Position numbers and translations under genes: made by a program. This document shows, one piece after another, positions 57,795 to 64,000 of a stretch of 64,000 nt of DNA. Under the pieces are notes generated by a model. That model did not search any database. It was given only the letters and a program-made list of their open reading frames with translations, and had not been told where the DNA came from. The first letter of the stretch is position 1; each line of letters begins with the position of its first letter. This stretch comes from Clostridiaceae bacterium (GTDB taxonomy: Bacteria; Bacillota; Clostridia; Lachnospirales; Lachnospiraceae), in NCBI GenBank assembly GCA_910574345.1, contig CAJSZV010000010.1:62001-126000 (forward strand), written 5' to 3'.

Positions 57795-59131
57795 AGATCG
57801 TTGAACATTTCCTGACAAGGAACCGCTGCTATCAGGCAGCAAAGCAGAATACAAAGGGCGGCTTAATGCTTCATAGCGTAGGCTGCCCGCAGCCTTCCGC
57901 ACAGGTATTTGTGAACAGCTGGAACAGTGCTGACAAGTCTGTGTGTGTTCATGCGTTCATTGACGCAAATACCGGGGACGTGTACCAAACTTTGCCGTGG
58001 GAATACCGGGGATGGCATTGTGGATCCGGGCCAAACGGATCCGGCAATAATACGCATATCGGTGTTGAAATGTGTGAACCGGCCTGTATCAGATACACGG
58101 GCGGCGCACGTTTTACCTGTTCCAATGTAGAGGAAGCACGGGCCGCAGTCAGGCGCACATATGAAAGCGCTGTTCAGTTGTTTGCTGAACTGTGTGAACG
58201 GTTCAGGCTTGATCCGCTGGCCGATGGGGTTATTCTCTCCCACGAAGAAGGACACAAACGGGGGATTGCCAACAATCACGGCGATCCGGTTCATTTATGG
58301 AATCAGCTGAACATGGGGTATACTATGGACGGATTCAGAAAAGCGGTCAAGGCTGCTATGGGTTCCGCAGCTGTACCAGCAGAACCGGCAGCTGTAGACA
58401 ATGCCGCTGTGATCTGGAACTTCCTGAAAAGTAAAGGGCTGAATGATTACGCCGTGGCCGGTATCATGGGGAATCTGGAAAAGGAAAGCGGGCTGGATCC
58501 CTGCAATCTGCAAAACAGCTATAACAAAAAGCTGAATATTTCGGATGCCGATTATACCGCCGTTGTGGATGCTGGGGCTTACCCTGATTTTGTTACAGAC
58601 AAGGCCGGTTATGGTTTGGTACAGTGGACGTATTGGAGCCGGAAAAAGGCCCTGCTGGACTATGCAAAGGCGGCTGGTACTTCCATCGGTGATCTGAATA
58701 TGCAGCTGGCTTTCATGTGGCAGGAGTTACAGGGGTACAAAACTGTTATGACTGTACTGAATAGCGCCGCATCCGTCAGGGAAGCGTCAGACATTGTTCT
58801 GCATAAGTATGAACAGCCGGGGGATCAGAGTGTAGCTGTAGAGGAAAAGCGGGCTGCATCCGGTCAGACATTTTTTGACCGGTTCACTGGTTCCGGCGCT
58901 TCCCCCTTCCCCGTTGTTCCTTTTCTGGTCAGAGTTGTCATCCCGGATCTGAATATCAGAACAAGCCCCGGTTCCGCAGATAACAGCAATTTGTCAGGCA
59001 AGTACACGGACATCGGAACCTTCACTATTGTGGAGACTTCCGGCAGTTGGGGCCTGCTGAAATCATACCGGGAAAAGCGCAACGGATGGATCTATTTGGG
59101 GAACCCTGACTACTGTGAAATCTGTTCCTAA
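57791..59131 (+). CDS. Three-domain endolysin: amidase, tail-lysozyme-like, SH3
   Basis: The protein has 446 residues. N-terminal Amidase_2/PGRP domain (about 20-175) with zinc ligand His in LMLHSVGCPQ and IGVEMCEP. Central phage tail lysozyme-like domain (about 205-365: VAGIMGNLEKESGLDP with the catalytic Glu, GLVQWTYWSRKKAL). C-terminal SH3b cell wall binding domain (about 380-446: LNIRTSPG, GWIYLG). Two different cleavage activities are predicted, an amide and a glycosidic bond. It starts with GTG overlapping the holin stop. Confidence 0.92.
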   Translation: MKIVEHFLTRNRCYQAAKQNTKGGLMLHSVGCPQPSAQVFVNSWNSADKSVCVHAFIDANTGDVYQTLPWEYRGWHCGSGPNGSGNNTHIGVEMCEPACIRYTGGARFTCSNVEEARAAVRRTYESAVQLFAELCERFRLDPLADGVILSHEEGHKRGIANNHGDPVHLWNQLNMGYTMDGFRKAVKAAMGSAAVPAEPAAVDNAAVIWNFLKSKGLNDYAVAGIMGNLEKESGLDPCNLQNSYNKKLNISDADYTAVVDAGAYPDFVTDKAGYGLVQWTYWSRKKALLDYAKAAGTSIGDLNMQLAFMWQELQGYKTVMTVLNSAASVREASDIVLHKYEQPGDQSVAVEEKRAASGQTFFDRFTGSGASPFPVVPFLVRVVIPDLNIRTSPGSADNSNLSGKYTDIGTFTIVETSGSWGLLKSYREKRNGWIYLGNPDYCEICS

Positions 59132-59162
59132 TTTGTTACTAATTGAGGGGATTTTGACAGAT

Positions 59163-59420
59163 TTAGTTAGCGTGTAAAGACTGAACTTTTCCCATAAATA
59201 CAGTATTTGCGCTATGTTGTACTGAACCCTTTTTTGTGATGCCATGATTTCGGGCGTAGTCGAGAAAGGCGGATACGTCTGCAGGATTTATGGCCTTTGC
59301 TTTGGCCCCTCTGGGATTGCGGGTGAAGAACTGGAATGTGTTGGCATTAATTGTTGACGCGTCCTTTCCCATGGCAAGGTAGCCTTTGGATGAGGACAGA
59401 TGACAGCCGATGGTTAACAT
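59163..59420 (-). pseudogene. nfo: Endonuclease IV, 5' part (split by the prophage)
   Basis: This is the N-terminal 61 residues of endonuclease IV ([20 protein letters not shown] ... YARNHGI), with the conserved His-x-Ser DNA-binding loop, followed by about 24 residues of prophage-encoded tail to a stop at 59163. The native start at 59420 follows AGGAGGT. It keeps the nfo promoter side, while the metal-binding remainder is at 15789-16481. Precise excision would restore ARNHGI(T/V)KILAHAPY in frame. Confidence 0.9.
59231..59246. other. attR, right prophage-chromosome junction
   Basis: TTTTTGTGATGCCATG aligns with attL at 16430-16445 (TTTTT, GAT and ATG shared). The stretch 59180-59215 inside it contains GAACTTTT, the complement of AAAAGTTC near attL (16523-16530), possibly integrase arm sites. 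Confidence 0.65.
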
Positions 59421-59506
59421 ATATTGTATACCTCCTGAGTTTGCTGGCATTATTGTAGCATGAAGACAGTGCTGATTCAATGGGGATTTCCGATTATATG
59501 CAATGC

Positions 59507-59535
59507 TTGAATTTTGCAGCTAACTGTCCTATAAT
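59507..59535 (+). promoter_or_regulatory. Promoter of the HAD-kinase operon
   Basis: TTGAAT (59507-59512) and the consensus TATAAT (59530-59535) are spaced 17 bp apart. The leader to the ATG at 59593 is about 50 nt. Confidence 0.7.
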
Positions 59536-59592
59536 GTGATTGTAGACAAACAAAATGCTTATTCGGAAAGGGTATGAAAGCTGAGGGAAATT

Positions 59593-60261
59593 ATGAAATA
59601 TAAGTGCTGTATTTTTGATCTGGACGGTACATTAATAAACACTATTCATGCATTAAATAGAACAATCAATCTGACCCTGGGTCAGTTCGGTTATGCTCCC
59701 ATTGATGAGGCTCACACCAAGATTTTTGTGGGAGACGGGTACAAGACTTTTGTGGAACGGGCCCTGGTATACAGAGGTGATGAGGAGAGAGTTCATCTTG
59801 AGGAAGCGCTGCCTGTATACTGTCAAAACTTTGAAAAGAACTGTCTTTATAGGGTCGAGGCCTATGATGGAATGAGGGAACTTTTGGGGTGGCTTAAAAA
59901 TAAGGGCATCAAAATTGCGGTGCTGACCAACAAAGCGGATGCCCAGGCAGTGGTGAATATTGAGACGGTTTACGGCAAAGGATATTTTGACCTGATTACA
60001 GGAGAAAGACCGGACATGAAGCGCAAGCCTGACCCTGAAGGAGCGTGGTATACGGCCAGGATGCTGGGAGTCGAACCAAAGAGGTGTCTGTATCTGGGAG
60101 ACACCAACACGGATATGAGGACGGGAATTGCAGCGGGAATGGATACGGTGGGAGTTACCTGGGGATTTCGGGAGAGGGAAGAGCTGGAGGCTTTTCATCC
60201 TGAATTTCTGGCAGATGATCCCCGTCAAGTGATAGAGATCGTTGGAGGAAGATGTTCATGA
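59593..60261 (+). CDS. HAD-superfamily phosphatase (phosphoglycolate phosphatase-like)
   Basis: The 222-residue protein carries HAD motifs: I FDLDGTLIN (Asp9 nucleophile, Asp11), II VLTNK, III KRKPDP, IV YLGDTNTDM. The helical cap after motif I is typical of the Gph/PpaX subgroup. It hydrolyses small phosphoesters, possibly phosphoglycolate or pyrophosphate. Its stop overlaps the kinase start (ATGA), so the two genes are one operon. Confidence 0.85.
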   Translation: MKYKCCIFDLDGTLINTIHALNRTINLTLGQFGYAPIDEAHTKIFVGDGYKTFVERALVYRGDEERVHLEEALPVYCQNFEKNCLYRVEAYDGMRELLGWLKNKGIKIAVLTNKADAQAVVNIETVYGKGYFDLITGERPDMKRKPDPEGAWYTARMLGVEPKRCLYLGDTNTDMRTGIAAGMDTVGVTWGFREREELEAFHPEFLADDPRQVIEIVGGRCS

Positions 60262-63200
60262 GAACAAGGAAGTCTCTGAGAGAAATCGGTTATGTACTGG
60301 TCCTTCTGGCAGTTATCATCGTTCTGTTTGGATGGTATACATCTCAAAACCGCAAAAGAATGGAAGAGAGGAATAAAAACTATGGAGCGGATTCGGCGCG
60401 CCTGCTGGCTGTTAAGATAGACGATGAGCTGAACAATGCCAAAAACTTAATCAACACCTATGCCTATTTTGTGGGAGAAAGCCTGACGGAGCCTGCGGTT
60501 ACGACAGAGATGTTAAAGGACATGGAGAAGAATTCCCTGTTCGACACCCTCATGTACATGGATAAGAACGGCACGGACCATGCCTCTGACGGACGGACGG
60601 CTGATGTGACAAACCGTACCTTTTACGAGAAGGGAATCAATGGGGAAAGCGGCATGGATATTATATTCGATCACCATTTTTTTGATGAGACCATGGCCTG
60701 TTTTTATGCGCCTCTTAGATGGAAGGGGCAAACCATCGGCGTGCTGAGGGGGGCTTACCTGGCGGAGGAATATCTGAAACGTATGCTTACCACTACATAT
60801 TTTGGGGAGAATGCAGACGTATTCCTGTGTACGCCGCAGGGAAGGGTGATCGCCAGTTCCGACAGTCAGGTTTATGACAGAAATCTTATGGATATGCTGG
60901 AAGAGTCCTCTGTAATTGATCATCTTACGGCAGTCAATGCAAAAGCGGTCTTTGAGCATGGAGGCGAAGGGGCCTTTGTCTGCGATTCTGAAAGCAGGAC
61001 AGATAATATCTGTGTCATGTATCTGCCGGGCAATGAATTTGTTCTGGTTCAGACATTTCCCAAAAACGTTACACAGCGGATGATAAGAGATGAGAATCTG
61101 GTTGGAATCCGGTTGGAAACCATGATGATCCTGGCGTTTATCATCTATATCATAGCGCTGCTTCTTCGGGCGGACAGAGAAAAAAAGGCTCTGGAGAGGG
61201 AGAAGCAGGAGCTGGGATACATTATCAACGGCGTCAACACGTTGTTCAGCCGCTTTGCTATGGCGGATTTTGAGTCTGATACCTATGAGTATCTGAGCGG
61301 CACAAGGCCGGAAGATGAAAATATGGCAGTCAGAGGCACATATGAGGAGTTATGTCAATACCTGTGTTCGGCTATGGTTGAGGACAGTGCCCGCCAGGAG
61401 TTTACGGCGTCTATGGAAAGGGATTCCATTATTCAGCAGCTGTCTGAACAGAATGATGTGCGCATGGAAAACTGCGTTATGAGAAAAGGGCATAAGGAGT
61501 GGGAACATATCAATGCCATCTGTCTGGAAAGAAGACAGGGAAAAGCAAGTAAGGTTTTATTTATCCGTCAGAATATTACAGAGCTGAAGGAAAAAGAACT
61601 GAGTATTCAGGCAGAAAGAGCTCTGGCGGACCGCAAAGAAAGGCAATATCGGATTGCTGTTACCGCCAATGCATTTTCCACCTTTGAATTCAATCTGACG
61701 AAAGACAGGATCGACCATGACGTGATCCGTATCATAGACGGACAGGAGCTGTCCCTATTGGAAAGAGCCGGACTGGGAATCCCATGCAGGGCCTCAGAAT
61801 GTTTTGAAAAATGTAAATCCTTTATATTAAAGGAATCTTTGGAAGAGTACAGCATGGTGGTGAACACTGAGTACTTAAAAGAGCGTTTCAGGCAGGGGGA
61901 CGCGGAGGTGTCCGTTGACTATTGGGCAATGGGAGCCGGGGAAGAGAGCATGTGCGTCAGGCAGTCATTTATTATGACTCAGGATTATGATACCAATGAT
62001 ATTATGGTTATGGTGGTGGCGAAGGAGATCACGGATATTGTCAGGAAGCAGAAGGAGCAGACCCAGGCTCTTCAGGACGCTCTTTTGCAGGCTCAGCATG
62101 CCAACCGGGCCAAGACCACATTCCTTTCCAACATGTCCCATGACATTCGTACGCCTATGAATGCCATTATAGGATTTACTACCATCGCCGTCAGCCATAT
62201 TGACAATAAGGATCAGGTAAGAGACTGTCTGCAGAAAGTTCTTTCTTCCAGCAACCATCTGCTGAGCCTGATCAATGACATTCTCGATATGAGCAGAATC
62301 GAGAGCGGGAAGGTTCAGATCAAGGAACAGGAGTGCAATATTCCTGAGCTGATGCACAATCTGGTTAATATTATTCAGCCTCAGGTGAAGGCAAAGCAGC
62401 TGGAGCTGTTTATTGATACCTTTGAGGTGGTCAATGAGGATGTGATTGCAGATGCTTTGAAGCTGAATCAGGTGTTTATCAATTTGATGAGCAATGCGGT
62501 GAAATACACACCGGCCGGAGGTACCATTTCTTTCCGGATTCAACAGAAAACTACTTTCCGCCATGGATATGGGGATTATACCTTCATCGTTAAGGACACA
62601 GGCATCGGTATGTCCGAGGAATTTGTGAAGCATATTTTCGAGCCTTTTGAGCGGGAGGCAACGGCGACCCAGTCCGGCATCCAGGGAACAGGTCTTGGAA
62701 TGGCTATTACCAAAAATATTGTGGAGATGATGAACGGAACCATCTCTGTGGAAAGCGAGCTGGGCAAAGGGAGTACATTTTTTGTGGAGTTCACTTTAAA
62801 GCTGCAGGATACGAAAAAGAATGCGGAGCAGCTGAAAGAACTGGAAGGCCTGCGCTCTCTGGTGGTGGATGATGATTTCAACGTATGCGACAGCGTGAGC
62901 AAGATGCTAAAGCAGCTGGGGCTGCGGGCGGACTGGACCACATCCGGAAGGGAAGCGGTCTACAGGGCAAAACTGGCCTGCGAGGAAGGGGATTCCTACC
63001 ATACTTATATCATTGACTGGCAGATGCCGGAGCTTAACGGTCTGGAGACAGCCAGAAGAATCCGCAGTACTGTGGGAGAATCCGCGCCGATTATTATATT
63101 GACTGCATATGACTGGTCGGATATTGAGGATGAGGCCAGGGCGGCAGGAGTGACTGCTTTCTGTGCAAAGCCGCTTTTCATGTCTGATCTGAAATCGGCG

Positions 63201-63650
63201 CTGCTGGCAGCCAATAATCTGAGTGAGAAGGAAGAGAATGCAGCCCTCTGGACCATGGCTGATTTTCAGGGCAGGAGAGTCCTTCTTGTGGAAGATATCG
63301 AACTGAATCGGGAGATCGCGGAAGTGATCCTGACTGAGGCAGGATTCCTTGTGGAGTCCGTACCGGATGGTACGGATGCGGTGGCAAGGATGGAGAAGGT
63401 GGAGGAACATTATTATGACATTATTCTTATGGATGTGCAGATGCCTATAATGAACGGATATGAGGCAACCAGAGCCATAAGAAACCTGCGCCGTAAGGAT
63501 GTGAAGGATCTGCCCATTATTGCCATGACGGCCAACGCCCTGGACGAGGATAAAGAGATGGCTCTGAAGAACGGAATGAGTGCCCATATATCGAAACCGC
63601 TGGATATGGACTTGTTTATCGGGGTGTTGAAGAGGTTTGTGAATGGATAG
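60258..63650 (+). CDS. Hybrid sensor histidine kinase with two receiver domains
   Basis: The protein has 1130 residues. Membrane helix (about 10-28), extracellular Cache-like sensor (about 30-285), second membrane helix (about 292-310), PAS-like cytoplasmic regions (about 330-600), HisKA with SNMSHDIRTP (His628), HATPase_c (GTGLGMAITKNIVEMM), then two receivers with phospho-acceptors Asp920 (IIDWQMPELNG) and Asp1059 (IILMDVQMPIMNG). No HPt or output domain is fused, so phosphate is presumably passed on elsewhere. I chose ATG 60258 (8 nt after GGAGGA) over ATG 60252. Confidence 0.9.
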   Translation: MRTRKSLREIGYVLVLLAVIIVLFGWYTSQNRKRMEERNKNYGADSARLLAVKIDDELNNAKNLINTYAYFVGESLTEPAVTTEMLKDMEKNSLFDTLMYMDKNGTDHASDGRTADVTNRTFYEKGINGESGMDIIFDHHFFDETMACFYAPLRWKGQTIGVLRGAYLAEEYLKRMLTTTYFGENADVFLCTPQGRVIASSDSQVYDRNLMDMLEESSVIDHLTAVNAKAVFEHGGEGAFVCDSESRTDNICVMYLPGNEFVLVQTFPKNVTQRMIRDENLVGIRLETMMILAFIIYIIALLLRADREKKALEREKQELGYIINGVNTLFSRFAMADFESDTYEYLSGTRPEDENMAVRGTYEELCQYLCSAMVEDSARQEFTASMERDSIIQQLSEQNDVRMENCVMRKGHKEWEHINAICLERRQGKASKVLFIRQNITELKEKELSIQAERALADRKERQYRIAVTANAFSTFEFNLTKDRIDHDVIRIIDGQELSLLERAGLGIPCRASECFEKCKSFILKESLEEYSMVVNTEYLKERFRQGDAEVSVDYWAMGAGEESMCVRQSFIMTQDYDTNDIMVMVVAKEITDIVRKQKEQTQALQDALLQAQHANRAKTTFLSNMSHDIRTPMNAIIGFTTIAVSHIDNKDQVRDCLQKVLSSSNHLLSLINDILDMSRIESGKVQIKEQECNIPELMHNLVNIIQPQVKAKQLELFIDTFEVVNEDVIADALKLNQVFINLMSNAVKYTPAGGTISFRIQQKTTFRHGYGDYTFIVKDTGIGMSEEFVKHIFEPFEREATATQSGIQGTGLGMAITKNIVEMMNGTISVESELGKGSTFFVEFTLKLQDTKKNAEQLKELEGLRSLVVDDDFNVCDSVSKMLKQLGLRADWTTSGREAVYRAKLACEEGDSYHTYIIDWQMPELNGLETARRIRSTVGESAPIIILTAYDWSDIEDEARAAGVTAFCAKPLFMSDLKSALLAANNLSEKEENAALWTMADFQGRRVLLVEDIELNREIAEVILTEAGFLVESVPDGTDAVARMEKVEEHYYDIILMDVQMPIMNGYEATRAIRNLRRKDVKDLPIIAMTANALDEDKEMALKNGMSAHISKPLDMDLFIGVLKRFVNG

Positions 63651-63681
63651 AGGATTATGACAGAATTGAAAAGGTTTTAAA

Positions 63682-63718
63682 CAAAAAGTCAGTTCCCAAG
63701 GGGGCTGGCTTTTTGTGA
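63682..63718 (+). terminator. Terminator after the hybrid kinase gene
   Basis: The arm at 63682-63697 pairs (including G-T pairs) with 63700-63715, and a T-run lies within the right arm. It begins about 30 nt after the kinase stop. Confidence 0.7.
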
Positions 63719-63745
63719 TAGAGTCTTTGGCTTATGGAGTGGGTG

Positions 63746-63892
63746 TCAAAAAGTGTACCTTTTGATACTTCCATAATAAATACAAAATCTACTATATTCT
63801 ATTACATTATCGTCAAAAAATCAAGAAAGTTAATTTATTTTTCTGTCCAATTTGTTCCATAAAAATATCTTCTCAAAAGGTACACTTTTTGA
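63746..63892. repeat. Perfect 20-bp inverted repeat pair upstream of the last gene
   Basis: TCAAAAAGTGTACCTTTTGA (63746-63765) has its exact reverse complement at 63873-63892, 107 bp apart. Each arm is itself nearly palindromic (TCAAAA...TTTTGA), and both are followed by TACTT. The AT-rich gap 63766-63872 has no gene. The pair could be operators, ends of a small mobile element or part of a transposase leader. Confidence 0.7.
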
Positions 63893-63932
63893 TACTTATC
63901 CCTGTAATTATAGAATTGCCAAGTGAGGTAAG

Positions 63933-64000
63933 ATGTCTGAAGACAAGATATATAAGACCGTCCGCCAATATAATAAAACCCCGATTACAGTGGAAAATAT
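63933..64000 (+). CDS. Start of an unidentified gene, cut by the window edge
   Basis: An ATG at 63933 after GTGAGGT opens a frame running off the window; 22 residues are visible (MSEDKIYKTVRQYNKTPITV...). The sequence vaguely resembles the N-terminus of transposase-like TnpB proteins of clostridia, but that is a weak recollection. The inverted repeats upstream would fit either a mobile element or a regulated gene. Confidence 0.5.
   Translation, partial: MSEDKIYKTVRQYNKTPITVEN

Noticed and set aside
1-64000. tRNA or rRNA genes
   Set aside because: I saw no cloverleaf-like sequence with T-loop GGTTCRA in a suitable setting; GGTTCAAGG at 20041 is part of the structured element and lacks the other tRNA arms.

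Overview
The window looks like a chromosome segment of a low- to mid-GC Bacillota bacterium, most likely a Lachnospiraceae-type gut clostridium. The signs are strong AGGAGG-type ribosome sites, sigma-A promoters, a hexuronate (pectin) catabolic cluster with a PPi-type phosphofructokinase, a cobalamin methionine synthase with a separate reactivation protein, and phage genes typical of clostridial siphophages. Nothing identifies the species.

Layout. Positions 1-5373: the end of an altronate-dehydratase-like gene, an IclR regulator, KDPG aldolase, two paralogous PfkB kinases (the first a KDG kinase) and a PPi-phosphofructokinase. Together these take 2-keto-3-deoxygluconate to pyruvate and triose phosphate. 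5346-7674 (minus): a two-gene threonine/serine exporter and an EIIC-like membrane protein. 7826-14416: hflK-hflC, metF, the MetH reactivation protein, metH and a PAP2 phosphatase. 14391-15602 (minus): a secreted M14 carboxypeptidase. 15789-59420: the endonuclease IV gene nfo, split by a prophage of about 42.8 kb. 59507-63718: a HAD phosphatase and a large hybrid histidine kinase. The window ends with a 20-bp inverted repeat pair and the start of an unidentified gene.

The prophage (about 16435-59230) encodes a siphovirus in standard modular order. The lysogeny module (integrase, zinc-ribbon membrane protein, XRE repressor) reads leftward. A repressor-controlled promoter at 18788-18816 drives early genes rightward. 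Replication and recombination genes follow: Toprim protein, SNF2-like helicase, MT-A70 methylase, VRR-NUC, HD protein, P-loop ATPase, ssDNA-binding-like protein, family-B-like polymerase and D5 primase-helicase. A sigma-like late regulator precedes terminase, portal, MuF protein, Prp protease, scaffold, capsid, connectors, tail and baseplate, and then holin and a three-domain endolysin.

The most notable system is a complete diversity-generating retroelement (DGR) at 53052-56664. It has a target tail protein with a C-terminal variable repeat (VR), a hairpin after the VR, a template repeat (TR) and a DGR-type reverse transcriptase. VR and TR differ at 29 template adenines and at one non-adenine position at the extreme edge. 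Other observations worth follow-up: (1) a twister-type self-cleaving ribozyme followed by a 220-nt element closed by a 30-bp stem; (2) a phage-encoded Prp protease with L27-like Prp sites at the N-termini of scaffold, capsid and tail tube proteins; (3) three dispersed 17-bp repressor operators resembling stoperators; (4) two related GGTTAC iteron arrays 16 kb apart; (5) a MuF head protein carrying an HEYGH metallopeptidase-like domain.
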